This document shows positions 32,172 to 42,812 of a DNA stretch of 64,000 nt, in pieces. How positions within the stretch are numbered: position 1 is the stretch's first letter; each line of letters opens with the position of its first letter. A program made the translations under genes and the position numbers. The stretch is from contig JBAIZL010000001.1 of assembly GCA_036971475.1 (NCBI GenBank), positions 73,462,771 through 73,526,770 of the forward strand. Reading direction: 5' to 3'. The notes beneath the pieces are model-generated. The model did not search any database and was not told the origin of the DNA. It saw only the letters and a program-made list of their open reading frames with translations. This stretch comes from Prosapia bicincta. Its lineage: Eukaryota > Arthropoda > Insecta > Hemiptera > Cercopidae.

Positions 32172-33116
32172 TTAGATAGGCTTAGACATCTCTCGCATTA
32201 GCGTGTCTCTTAGGCTCTGAATAGCCGTATTCAATTGCCTCTGCGAAACAGCATCGTTATCGGCTATACCATCGGCTATCCCCGATAAGCGCTTAGAGTT
32301 TAACCAGTAGTAGTCGCCCGTCTCTTCGGAATGCAGAGTGTATTTCTTTATCCAAGATTTAATTTCATGAAGCTGACGGACGTTAACGGCGTCAAGATCG
32401 GTGTAACCGTCTCGAACATTAGTTATACATTTTCCGTTTGCGTTATACGTTTCACCGGTCGGCAGTATGGTGAGAAACAGCGTATTTTTTATTAGAAAAC
32501 CCAGTGTGACGGCGTCTTGTTGGTACAATGGATCTTCGACCTGAGCGAGCCGCTTATTTTGAAAACCCCAAAGAGTTTTGTCTTTTCGCGGTACCCTATC
32601 GTCCACGTATAATTTTGTAGCGGCGTCATTTTTATACAACGGCGTTTTAACATTACATATGGCCACTCCATGAGCGTCAAATTTACCCTCTGCGTTTTTC
32701 GATAAGAAATTATCTCTGACGTACTTCATGTTAATAGCGTCGGTGTCTTTTATAGGCGCCGATACACCGCACACCCTTTGGTCGCCAAAGGAAAAACAAT
32801 CGGCTAGTTTAATGGGAACCAACGATTCCAAGTAGGCTCTCGTTACGGCATCATCTTTTTCTTTTGGCTCTCCGAGACCGCCCAAAGGCAAGCCTTGTGT
32901 ATGATATCTGTTCTTTATTCGCATCAAACAGTTTTGTTCGAGATACGTTTTGGACACGGCATCGCCGTCCTCAATAGCATCACCAACATTGCGCAATAAC
33001 TTGCCTATCGCGTCATAATGATTACCGTCGGAAGTCAGACCTATACCGTGCTGTTGATGATGGGGGTGGGGGGCGTTAACCTGGTCCGAATAACGTCCAA
33101 ACTTATCGACGCTCAT
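32172..33116 (-). CDS. Fibre-like repeat protein
   Basis: 314 residues built from about seven repeats of 35-45 residues. Each contains a GI..V-type strand and a DAV-type motif: DAVSKTYLE, DAVTRAYLE, DAINMKYVR, DAATKLYVD, DAVTLGFLI, DAVNVRQLH, DAVSQRQLN. The same DA-x4-YV pattern builds trimeric shafts of phage tail fibres, so a virion fibre or spike is the likeliest role. There is no membrane segment. Its ATG overlaps the stop of the upstream gene (ATGA, 33113-33116). Confidence 0.65.
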   Translation of the reverse strand: MSVDKFGRYSDQVNAPHPHHQQHGIGLTSDGNHYDAIGKLLRNVGDAIEDGDAVSKTYLEQNCLMRIKNRYHTQGLPLGGLGEPKEKDDAVTRAYLESLVPIKLADCFSFGDQRVCGVSAPIKDTDAINMKYVRDNFLSKNAEGKFDAHGVAICNVKTPLYKNDAATKLYVDDRVPRKDKTLWGFQNKRLAQVEDPLYQQDAVTLGFLIKNTLFLTILPTGETYNANGKCITNVRDGYTDLDAVNVRQLHEIKSWIKKYTLHSEETGDYYWLNSKRLSGIADGIADNDAVSQRQLNTAIQSLRDTLMREMSKPI

Positions 33117-34123
33117 CTTATTAATGTCCTAATTTTTCTATTTCCGCTGCCTTTTATAAAACCCGCTTCCCTCAGCTCTTCTATAATGGAGGCGATTTCG
33201 TTCTCATGACCCGTATGACCTACCTCTTGAGACGACAAAAGGAGTCGTAACCTGTCACAGAGCTCGTTGGGGTTGTCCCAATAGGCATAACCTTTGCCGC
33301 TGCGTAAACCGGTCGGCGGAAATAATCTCGATATAACTGACTTGTACTTGGCCGATTTACTAGCCCGGTTTATGGCTAACAGATGATTATATCCTTTCCT
33401 ATGAGCACTGGTTTGTTCGCAGATTTGTTTATAAGTGTTCAGATCGGCGTTTGTGTAGAGGTTTTCATCGGGTTTGCGCATAAATATCAATTCATATAGC
33501 CCTTCGGTTCCTTTGTAAGTGTCTCCGTCAATGATGATGTCGCCGTTTTCATCGTCAAACCTTATATACTTATTGCCTATCATAACAGTACCGTTTCCTG
33601 TTATTCGAGGACCGTATGTGTTATCAATTGTATTCTTATGGTCTTTAATCATTCTCAGCACATAGGTCCGCGGTAGACGATGTTTGAACATTGTATGGAC
33701 ATAACGAACACTATCCTCTTGGCCCGACGGTGTTGATAGTAGCTCTTTAACGGCACTAGTTTGACGCACAGGTGTTACCGAGGGTCCAGACTCGTCTGTT
33801 GATTCAACATGCATCGGTGAAGGTTCAGACTCGGCTATTACTTCGGTGTCGATGAAATTCGGAACAGAGTGTTGCGAGGCATCATCCTCCTCCTCCTCCT
33901 CCTCCTTCTTGTCTATATCCATCTCCTCCTCTTCTTCTTTTTTAATTTCCATTTTCGGCTGTAGACGACGAATTTTTGAAATTTCCTTGATGATGGGACT
34001 ATATTGTTTAGTCAAAACTCGTTCAGCGTCTGCATCGCCAAACTTTATCTGAAGATACTTTCTCTTGATGTTGTCCCTCAAACGGGCAATCTCAGAGATA
34101 ACCTGCTCCTCCTCTGGTGTCAT
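33113..34123 (-). CDS. DUF8207-like Polinton protein with acidic linker
   Basis: 336 residues. An N-terminal helical or coiled segment (1-55) leads to a Glu/Asp-rich run (about 60-83) and a Ser/Pro-rich linker. The C-terminal domain (about 165-300) contains YGPRITGNGTVMIGNKYIRF, IIIDGDTYKGTEGLYELIF and a QTSAHRKGYNH stretch, a combination I know from uncharacterised proteins of arthropod Polintons (DUF8207). No enzymatic motif is seen. Position among virion genes suggests a structural or scaffold role, unproven. It follows the glycosyltransferase-like gene by 38 bp. Confidence 0.65.
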   Translation of the reverse strand: MTPEEEQVISEIARLRDNIKRKYLQIKFGDADAERVLTKQYSPIIKEISKIRRLQPKMEIKKEEEEEMDIDKKEEEEEEDDASQHSVPNFIDTEVIAESEPSPMHVESTDESGPSVTPVRQTSAVKELLSTPSGQEDSVRYVHTMFKHRLPRTYVLRMIKDHKNTIDNTYGPRITGNGTVMIGNKYIRFDDENGDIIIDGDTYKGTEGLYELIFMRKPDENLYTNADLNTYKQICEQTSAHRKGYNHLLAINRASKSAKYKSVISRLFPPTGLRSGKGYAYWDNPNELCDRLRLLLSSQEVGHTGHENEIASIIEELREAGFIKGSGNRKIRTLIR

Positions 34124-34161
34124 ATTGTGAAATGACCCGTAATTCGACTATCGTATAGCTT

Positions 34162-35310
34162 TTATGACAGTTCCAAAGATCGAAAAAACATGGCGTGACG
34201 CTTTTCACGCAATAGATATTGCACAACCTGTGATGCGGACACTTTCATCAATTTCGAATTGGCCCAAGGGAGACCGCGGAAGTATCTGTACATGTTGATG
34301 TCGAAATACGGTATACTTTCCACCTTCTCGGCGCTCCTAAAGACAAATGTACGTTTTATATTGTCACGCCATTGAGGTATTTCGGCTACTATTAGATTAT
34401 CGTCTCTGGGCAAATCTTGCATGTACTGTTTTAGCTTGGGTATAGAGTTTTCGAAGAGGTAACTGTTCAAGAGTAGAAACTCATCAGAGTTTGCTCCCGT
34501 GTATGTGCACCACATCTCAAGTTGCCTGCGATCCTCAACCGTATATTTTGATCCGTCAAAAGACAACCCGAAATGATGACAGTGATTGGGTACCGTCGGC
34601 AGGGCTACCTTTAGAAATTCGGTTGTAAACACACCTTGTGCCTTATTATTTACAGCCTCGTAATATTTACCTCTACCGCGTAAGGGTAGCGATGAGGGTC
34701 TAGGGCCATATTTCACATTGTAGCTAATGTCTACACAACACTTTACACCGCTGATAAGCTTGTACGCCTTTATAGGGCCAACTATGGGAACTGTCCTCTC
34801 CGTGATTACTACACAATGGGAGGCATACGGCAATGAACAGCTGTACTGTAACATGTCGAGGTATACTTGCGTGTACTCTATGCCCCCGTGACTGGGAGCC
34901 AGTGTCCGGTTGAAGAAATCAGGAAACGGTCGAAATCTGGATATCAAGTTCTGCGGATGCCTAACAGTTCCTTTCAACATGTGTTCATTGTATATTATCA
35001 ATTCAAACGGTACGCCGCCTTTATCGCATTCATGCATGAACCTAATCCAGATGTCCCGATTATAGATTCTATTTGCAGATGTAATCATTATCAGAATTAT
35101 GGGCGGTAAACTCTTGCTGTACGATCCGATCCGCTTATGCCTCCAGCAGCGCCTATTAAATACATGCCCGTGCCTATTCGTGCGGCTACAGTAGTTTCCG
35201 AAAAACCTCTTCTTATCGGCATAATAGAAACAACATAAATTTGATTTTGGCGTTTTGGTAGTGTCACCGTTGGCATATGGCGATATATCATTATACGTAT
35301 ATATTCGCAT
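34162..35310 (-). CDS. Core-2/I-branching-like glycosyltransferase
   Basis: 382 residues. After a Cys/Arg-rich N-terminus of about 70 residues, LPPIILIMITSA forms the first strand of a nucleotide-sugar-binding fold. PFELIIYNEHM follows, and then SHGGIEYTQVYLDMLQYSC and HCVVITERTVPIVGPIKAY, which resemble the middle of Core-2/I-branching beta-1,6-N-acetylglucosaminyltransferases, where the LSE-x-cIPL motif lies. There is no signal anchor. The start codon overlaps the ATPase stop as TAATG, but an internal Met (MITSAN) is another possible start. A role in glycosylating virion proteins is inference from the context. Confidence 0.55.
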   Translation of the reverse strand: MRIYTYNDISPYANGDTTKTPKSNLCCFYYADKKRFFGNYCSRTNRHGHVFNRRCWRHKRIGSYSKSLPPIILIMITSANRIYNRDIWIRFMHECDKGGVPFELIIYNEHMLKGTVRHPQNLISRFRPFPDFFNRTLAPSHGGIEYTQVYLDMLQYSCSLPYASHCVVITERTVPIVGPIKAYKLISGVKCCVDISYNVKYGPRPSSLPLRGRGKYYEAVNNKAQGVFTTEFLKVALPTVPNHCHHFGLSFDGSKYTVEDRRQLEMWCTYTGANSDEFLLLNSYLFENSIPKLKQYMQDLPRDDNLIVAEIPQWRDNIKRTFVFRSAEKVESIPYFDINMYRYFRGLPWANSKLMKVSASQVVQYLLREKRHAMFFRSLELS

Positions 35311-35999
35311 TATAGATCTTTTACGAAGGAGTCGAAACCGATTCTGTATCGACCCTGATCTATATCGCTGTCTTTATCTATTACTATAAAGCCGAATTTC
35401 TCTTTCCAAGCCGTTGCACAGAGCTCTTTGAAAGTGTTAAACGACACGTCCGTCCCGACGTGATCCGAATGAATGTGTTTTAGATTCATATCGTCCTGTT
35501 TAAATACAACAATCAGATTGGTATTGTCTCTGATTAGATGTTTTGGGATCCTGCTGTACGTTTGACCTAGATAGAAAGAGTCAATTGAACTATGTCTGCC
35601 CATACTGAAGTAGTTACGTATATTATCATGTTTTTCACACTGTATGTCGTCGAATATCATAATGGAATTAGGTTCCGCCTCGCGTGGATTGATTATGTTT
35701 TCGTTGTCGCTGTACGGAAAATAGCCGATACCCGATTCTTCCAGCACCCTAGACAGAAACTTATATTTAGGCTGGTGAAGTGATTTTGAGAATATATAAA
35801 TGTTGGCGAACTTCAGCCCGTTTGCTTCGAACAAAAGATTGAATATTACATTTGTTTTGCCACAATTTGACGGACCGCATACGATTGCTCTAATAGTGTT
35901 GGGCAATAGGGGGCTGTGTCGACTTCGTTTCTCCTTTTCGCCTACATATGCGTCAAAGTTATGTAGTTGCATCGTATATGGAGCATTCACTACACGCAT
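35310..35999 (-). CDS. A32/FtsK-HerA-type genome packaging ATPase
   Basis: 229 residues. Walker A is GPSNCGKT (42-49), and Walker B is IMIFDDIQ (113-120). The sensor-type stretch SFYLGQTYSRIPKHLIRDN follows (about 141-159). Length and motif order match the packaging ATPase of Polintons and related large DNA viruses, which drives the genome into the capsid. It lies between integrase (115-bp gap) and the glycosyltransferase-like gene (1-nt overlap). Confidence 0.9.
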   Translation of the reverse strand: MRVVNAPYTMQLHNFDAYVGEKEKRSRHSPLLPNTIRAIVCGPSNCGKTNVIFNLLFEANGLKFANIYIFSKSLHQPKYKFLSRVLEESGIGYFPYSDNENIINPREAEPNSIMIFDDIQCEKHDNIRNYFSMGRHSSIDSFYLGQTYSRIPKHLIRDNTNLIVVFKQDDMNLKHIHSDHVGTDVSFNTFKELCATAWKEKFGFIVIDKDSDIDQGRYRIGFDSFVKDL

Positions 36000-36114
36000 G
36001 TCGAACGACGTAACCAGAATGAGTCAATTGGGCGACGATCATTATATTTATTTGAAATATATATTCTGGCGCTGGCAGTTGACTTATCCAATGACATCAT
36101 ACGGTCTTATGCGG

Positions 36115-37044
36115 CTACAGTATAAGCTTATCTTTATCTACCCACGAGTTGTGGTTTCTATCGAAACCCAGCCATTTCACAAAGACTCTATTGCCTTTTG
36201 TGCGCAGTACTTTTTCCACGAGGTATATCGAACCTACTTTTGATTTACTCAGTTCTTCGGTGTAAAATTTGCCTTTTACTGTCTCGCCTTTGCCGTCTTG
36301 TAAGATGTACGTGACAGGATCTGTCGGTAAGACGGCGTAAATAGTAAACAACTCGTTTGTCCAGCTAGGCAAGTAGCCCTTGGTAAAGGTTTTCTTGTAT
36401 TTCGAGATTCGAACCTTGTCGTCTACGTGAAATTTATGCGCTTTAGGCTTACTCTCGGGTCCTCCTCCTCCTCGTGTCATGTCCAACAACATCTGCTCGT
36501 GTTTTCTAGTCACGTGACTCGGTTTCATGCCTATAGCACGGTGAACTGTATTATTATAGGCGTTGACAATTTTTTTCAATATATTCAGCCAATGATATGT
36601 CCCTAGCGATGTAAATTCACGCCACATTCGCCCCTTTAGTGTACGATTCAGGCGTTCCACCATCGAGGCTTTCTTATCGGAATAGGTGGTATAGTGATTG
36701 ATTTTGTATTTTTTCATCAGTTTACCTACATGATTGTTAAACCACTCTTTACCTTGATCGGTTTGAAGGTTTTTCATAGGGTGTAATTTTAAAATAGGTT
36801 CCAGAGCGGCAGCCACCTCGTGGCCTGATTTTGATTTTAATGGGAGCGCAATTGCGAATTTAGTCATACAGTTTATCATGGTCAGTATATACTTGTAGCC
36901 GTTGTTATCCTTGGCATGTGGAATCATTTCCACCAAGTCGGCTTGATATAAATCGTCTATACCTCTTACACGTACTCTACGTGTTTTAAAATTTCGCCTT
37001 GCAGGCTTATGCAACTCTGCTGCAATGGATCGTCTGATGTCCAT
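36115..37044 (-). CDS. Polinton DDE integrase with chromodomain
   Basis: 309 residues of the retroviral rve type. Catalytic residues are Asp36 (YQADLVEM), Asp96 (QTDQGKEW) and Glu130 (MVERLNRTLK). The core is followed by an SH3-like DNA-binding part (DDKVRISKYKKTF) and a C-terminal chromodomain (about 275-309, EKVLRTKGNRVFVKWLGF with NSWV). No HHCC zinc finger precedes it, as is usual for the family. It would join the AG termini to 6-bp staggered targets, as the GACGTT duplication shows. It is the first gene after the right terminal repeat. Its first 122 codons are repeated inverted at 25592-25958. Confidence 0.95.
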   Translation of the reverse strand: MDIRRSIAAELHKPARRNFKTRRVRVRGIDDLYQADLVEMIPHAKDNNGYKYILTMINCMTKFAIALPLKSKSGHEVAAALEPILKLHPMKNLQTDQGKEWFNNHVGKLMKKYKINHYTTYSDKKASMVERLNRTLKGRMWREFTSLGTYHWLNILKKIVNAYNNTVHRAIGMKPSHVTRKHEQMLLDMTRGGGGPESKPKAHKFHVDDKVRISKYKKTFTKGYLPSWTNELFTIYAVLPTDPVTYILQDGKGETVKGKFYTEELSKSKVGSIYLVEKVLRTKGNRVFVKWLGFDRNHNSWVDKDKLIL

Positions 37045-37224
37045 CGTGTCTATGTCTGTGTTTACATAAATACATGATTATTTATGGTAGATAAGAGGCG
37101 TCCTTCAGTATCAGCGGTTGATGACACCGTTCAGGCCTCGGGTAATCACACCACCGTACGCGTTGTGTTGTGTTGGTAGTTTAATCTAACAGATCATTTT
37201 TTGGCACTTTCGCCAGATTGCAGG

Positions 37225-38133
37225 GTTACCTATGGGCAGGCTATTACCCGAGACCATGCTCCGTGTTGGCTTTACCCGCTCCTAGGCGGTGTTACCTCGA
37301 GCGCGGGTTCGGGAGCGACTATTACCTAGGACACCGATCATTTTTGGCGATCTCTTATTATTTAATGACTACCCTCGGTGAATCCACCCCCGCAGCGTTC
37401 CTTATTGGACTCTAGACATATCCCGTACTATCATTTGATCAAACCGGTCGATTTTCGGCATTTTCATATTTTATTTAAAAACCACCCCTTGGGGATACCA
37501 CCCCCGAAGCATTCCATTTTGGGCTCTACACATATACCGTACTGTCTGTTGGTCCGGCCGATCGATTTTTGGCAATTTCGTATTTTTTGTAAAAACTACC
37601 CCTAGGTGAAACTACCCCTACAGTAGCGATAATACACTCTAGACACACCCTATCGGTCAAGAAACGTTTTTCCAAAAATTTTTCGAAAACTACCCCCCAC
37701 CCCCCAATCCACCCCCGGAGCTGCCCCCGCGTATGGTCCTGAACGTAGCCGAGGTCACCCCCAACACTTAGGTTGGGTTAGGTTGGATACATTTTGGCTA
37801 GCTTAGGTCAGTGGGTTGAAAATAAATTTTTCGAAAAACTACCCCCTACCCCTCTAAACGTGGTCAAAACCACCCCCAAAGCTAGGGTCAGAGTCGCGAC
37901 GTCCGCCCGCATCATCCGAAACTACCCCTATTGTCCTAGGTTACGTAGCGGCCGATTTTTTTTTTTTTTTCGAAAAACTACCCCCTACCCCCCTGAACGT
38001 GGTCGAAACCACCCCTTGGTCTGGGGTCGAGGTCAGGGTGACCTTGAGCATCATCCAAAACTACCCCTATAGTCCTAGGTTACGTAGCGGCCGAGTTTAG
38101 GGGTGGGCGCGCTATTCTATGCCCAGTTCTACT
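37225..38133 (-). repeat. Polinton terminal inverted repeat, right
   Basis: About 0.9 kb, ending GTTCTACT. It is homologous to the left terminal repeat but longer. It contains about three tandem units of 115-120 bp (37378-37690) with tttcgtattttttgtaaaa or tttcatattttatttaaaa followed by accaccccttgg-type strings. The same units occur in the RING element. Confidence 0.85.
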
Positions 38134-38139
38134 GACGTT
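38134..38139 (+). repeat. 6-bp target site duplication GACGTT, right copy
   Basis: Directly follows the right terminus. Its partner is at 12662-12667, outside the truncated copy, not beside the main copy at 25959. Confidence 0.85.
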
Positions 38140-41100
38140 GCTTCTGTCCTGCATCTGTTACAGTCTCACTGCACAATTTACAATATTTATAATCCAAGAG
38201 ATGTTTGTTTGCGTAAAACGTTTCCCTCATGGAATTTGAAATAATGGTTTCGTTTTTTCGAACAGAAACTTTGTTACTTATTTTAAATATATAACTAAAA
38301 CTAAAGTCATGGACTTCTATAACCTGAAGGGTTTTTACAAATCTGTAATTAAATTTCTTTTTTTTTAAAAGTCGCCACTTATGAAAGCTTACTGTACCCT
38401 GATACCTTTGAACTCCATTTCTTAAACATATATCCACTTCTGTTTGGAAATAGATGATCGTAGTTCCTACATTTTATCGTCTCATCTGCTAATTTGTTAA
38501 CCTTTTAATGATTTCTGCAACCAGACATGTTAATTTAAGCTTTTGTTCTCAAATTGTAACTAGATTATATGTCCATTTTCTGTCTTTTATCTTCGTATAG
38601 ATCTTTTTACCATTTTTATCCTTTATGTCGTCCAAGTTTCCGGTTTGTGTGTTTTATTTACGCCTCGTCTATTCTATCCTTCTTACTGCTCTAGGAATAG
38701 TGTGTTTACGTTTATTGTCTTTTCATCATCATCTTGTCCATCTTGGATTTCTATCCGCCTTATTCAATTTTCATTTATGTTATTCCAGTTTCCATTTCAT
38801 ACTCATCAAACTCACATAGACCATCGTAGTTTTCATTTCTTTCCTTTTTCATCTTCATCTATGCCAAAAACATCCCAGTGTATATCTACCTTTCCCTGCA
38901 ATATGTCCAGTTCACTTATTCTAAATATCACTTTTTGTGCTCATACTACGTGACAAGAACCACCCACTGGAGATGTCTCGGGAACAATGAATGTAAAAAA
39001 TGTGACATCCATTAGTAAGAAATATTTTGAATGCATTGCGTGAAGTACCTTGATTGGTCTGATTACGTCACACTATGTACTCACTTATGCATTGAATACG
39101 CTTTCATCAGAATTTGTTGATGTCCTGCAATATGATGGAAGGCAATTTTTGGTGTAAGGCACTAAGCTGCAACCTTTGTACTCTTTTCCCAGTTAGTTAT
39201 CAGTTAGTTGGTTTTTGTCTTGGTGTAGGTAGAATAGGGTTGGCAAAAATTGTTAGCCTGATACTGGTCTTAGAATGAATCTTTTCAACTCATGTCTAAC
39301 GTTTCGAGTCCAAACATTTTTGAATTGGCGGACCCTCAGCAAAGGTCGTTAATCGTCGCTGCCAAACACCAACCATTGGTATAAATAGATTAAGGCTATG
39401 AGATAATGCTTGCCTGTTACTGGACCTAGAGAAAGTCATGCCATGTTAGTCTAAGAAATCGATTTGTAATCCTTTTGTTTTCGTGGGCATTCGAAAACGA
39501 TCGTTAAATCGTCGTAAATTTTGACTTTATTAGTAGATTTTAACTCGTACATATTTCACTATAAGATTATTGTCCTATAACTTATATGTTTTAAATTGTT
39601 CCATTATAATTTTCTGATATATATGCAGGTGTCTTTTATTTTAATAATGGGCGTGTGTGAATTAATATTTGACAAAAAACTAGCCAACGCTTACACCGAT
39701 ATAATGGGAAAATGTTTGTTGACAGAAGTATTTTGTGTCCAATGAAAGGCCATACCGTCTGCCAAAAGCTTTGCACGGTGCTATAAGCTCATTTATCATT
39801 TACCCAATAACTAATGGGCAGAACCTGTTTGTGTTGGCGAGATCTTTAAAACATATTGACGGGTCAAATTGGCTTTCCAATAGTTTGTTGCCAGGTGAGA
39901 ACTTTAATTGCAGTCCTTAGGGACTAGGTTTGAAGTACGTGCCCAGTAATATGGCTAATTGAAAGGCAATGGGCTGCCATATACGGAATTGCGTTTTATA
40001 TATGCACTGAAAAATAGAAATTGAATGCACTTAGACCGGGTTAAAATGTATTTTCTCTTAATTTATAACCACTGCAATGACTTTATTGGGAATTAGAGCT
40101 ACCACATGATATATATTTTATTTCGTGAAAACAGCAGTGATTTTAATTGCGAGCCCTGCATAACAGAATTTTATTAAAGCACTGTGTTTTATAGTTGATT
40201 TTCTAAATTATTTTCATGGAACAATAAAACAATATCAATGTATATATATATTTATAGCTACAGTAATATTTTGTTAACTATCACCTATACTAGAGTCAAA
40301 ACAGTTTATATGCTGTAGTTACAAATAGGTAAATTAATATTTAGAAGCTTTATACAAATGTTGCTAAATTTACACTTCGTCTATGTCCATGATTTTGTTG
40401 TGCAGCAAACAACATCAGAATAAAACTTTCAAGTATTACAATAACTAACCAATTCAACTGCAAAAGAAATGTAAAGTAAAGCTTGTTTCTTTGAGAATAA
40501 CCTAATAAAGATCAACAAGGAAACCTAGTGAAGCAAATATTCCCTTAATCTGTGTCCATGGACATCTCCATATATGTGTCCTCCTTATGAATAAACAGGG
40601 TAATTGAAGGTTTTAATCACATTCTTATATTAAATATACTATGTAAATATGAATTCTATATTGACAATAAGCTGTTCGTAGTTACCAATCTGATTCCGTA
40701 GTAAGAATGTAAATGTTGGTAGGCTTAGGGAGAAGATATATAACTCGCTTGTTTAGGATTTAGGAGAGAATTAAGGATAGGAAATGGTGGTACTCCTGCA
40801 AGGCAGCATGGCTAAAGTGGATCTACTCTCTGTACGGCAGTGCTTACAAGTTCGACCGGAGGAAAGATAGAAATAATAAAAGATACACATAGAACCAAGG
40901 AAGGTACAAATCTCCCTCGGTATTTGATCTAACAGGAATGGTTTATTGGATGTGAAGGCTCGCCTACGTGTAGGTAGATTTTACAGTAGTCTCTTCGCCA
41001 AACCTCTTAATGTTACATGTGATTTAGATAGAGCCCTGCGTAGCATTGCTGGGAGAGAGCGAGGCGCATCAAACCATAATATTAGCACCTTAGTGTTCCG

Positions 41101-42812
41101 AAAAGTGACGACTAAACACGATCTGTAACTAACCTAAATTGTTTCAATAGAGAGTCTAAAAAACACTATCATTATTGGAACAAAGTCTCTGACAACACAT
41201 CTACACGAATTTGAAAAAAATATGTGTAGACATTTAAACCCTCAACTGTAGGAATAACGTTTTGTAGAAACATTTGAGTAGGCCTATTTATAGCGCAATT
41301 TCTTTAGTTTGATAATAACACTATTTTTGAAATTTTCTTATCAATAGTTTACTGGTATCCCGTGGTTACGCTAGGCTCTGGAATAAGCAAAATCGTCAAA
41401 ATAAAAAATCTATGTTTTTACTAATTGAGGTAAAAAAGACAATAATTGTTTAACAAATGAATGACTAGAATAATTTAGACCTGTGTTATTCTACAGGACA
41501 GTCAACACATAGCCCACACTTACCATATTGTTTGCACAATGCGGATGTTTTAATTTTGCTCCCATCTTACGTACATCTTTATTCACAATTTTGTGGATGA
41601 AGTTATTTCACTTTTGAACCCAAAGCAAGTGATTAAATAATTAAAAAATTATCGCCACTTTTCGGTTGTTTAGTTTCTATTGATGGCCGTGATTAGTGTA
41701 ACCGTAGACATCGTATCATGTCGGTACAGCTGTGTAGGTTGTGATGGCGTAACATATGTGACAATCGTACACAATGCTTCCTATACGCATATATACTCTA
41801 GTTGGTTTATTACTATATTGTTTTTGTTGTTTATGGTTTTTATTTTCTGTTTAAATTTTTTATTGTGTTAGATTTATTGTTGTTTCGTTTATTATTTATT
41901 GTTATGTTTTTTCTTTTGTAATTTTTGTTGTATTTAAATTTATTTGTTTTTTTTAAATATTGCGTTCCGTGTTAGATTTTGTTTGGCGATAATAACCGCA
42001 ATTGGTTTTTCGCCAGGAAAAAAATTCTCTAGTAATTTCGGAAAGCAAAAAACGTTTTTTAACTAATAATTATTTATTATAATGGAATAAAGCTTGTTAC
42101 ACAAACATTTTGGTACCTAACCCACTTTTCCACATAATCGCCGTTTAAAATTAAACATTTGTTATACGTTTTCACCAGTTTGAGTACTCTGTGAAAGAAA
42201 ATATGTTGCGCCACAGAGATACGTTGAGCCAGGGTTAGCAGATTCTTTACGCTCATCACTTCCTTAGGGTTTTCCACCCAAATATACCTTCAATTTGGGA
42301 AGTAAGTGATGATCACTTGGATCTAAGTCCTTCGTCAATGCCGCCGCATTATCGTAAATGAACGCTTATTCGCTGATTGTTTTGGCTGGTAAGAGAGAGT
42401 CACTGAGTGTTCCATTGTAATTCACTGCATTTACGAACAATCCACGTATGTTGCACGGCGTTACAGTAATATTGACAATGTAGAAATAGGTATGAAGCAG
42501 AAGTATGTACAGTTAGAACATTAGCTTTCGTGGTCGAAAGAATGTGTTAATTCCCACAAACTTACATTTTCCGTTTAAATCTTTATTTTTATTTTAAACA
42601 CATCGACACGCTGTTGTGTAGTATTTTTCACCTTATAAAGGAAATGGTCATGGAATTGTTGCTGGTCTTACGAAGTTAGGCGTTCGGTTTTAACGTGTCC
42701 AAAACTCCTCAAATCTAATATGAAACGGTAGAAATGTGGGGTAGAAATGTTTGCCATATGGGTGTAATGAATGGTGCTACAACAAAGACATGAGTGGCAA
42801 CGGATAATTTGA
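38140..42812 (+). other. Host DNA between Polinton and RING element
   Basis: AT-rich DNA without host genes. About 38.6-39.13 kb and 39.5-41.17 kb have diverged direct copies at 56.06-56.66 kb and 58.47-60.73 kb. A short retroelement 3' end (about 39153-39197) and a mariner fragment (42076-42346) are included. The open frames seen here (for example 38129-38437 on the minus strand) have no recognisable family. Confidence 0.65.
42076..42346 (-). pseudogene. mariner-type transposase fragment (right copy)
   Basis: Mirror of 20290-20560, with the same C-terminal mariner motifs and the same interrupting stop. Confidence 0.6.

Larger units (their letters stand above)
25959..38133 (-). mobile_element. 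Polinton/Maverick (adintovirus-like) element, 12.2 kb
   Basis: It has terminal inverted repeats starting AGTAGA and eleven or twelve genes, all on the minus strand. The set is integrase, packaging ATPase, maturation protease, both capsid proteins and several accessory proteins, so the morphogenesis module of a virus is present. Typical Polintons are 15-20 kb and encode protein-primed polymerase B. None is here, and the space between the left terminal repeat and the first gene is too small for one. The hexon gene has an in-frame stop, and 166 bp is missing across the hexon/exonuclease-like boundary. The remaining frames are open over about 8 kb, which indicates recent activity or recent acquisition. 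Confidence 0.95.

Noticed and set aside
38129..38437. 102-codon minus-strand frame spanning the right Polinton edge (mirror 24199-24507)
   Set aside because: It crosses the target duplication and element terminus and has no recognisable domain, so it is chance.
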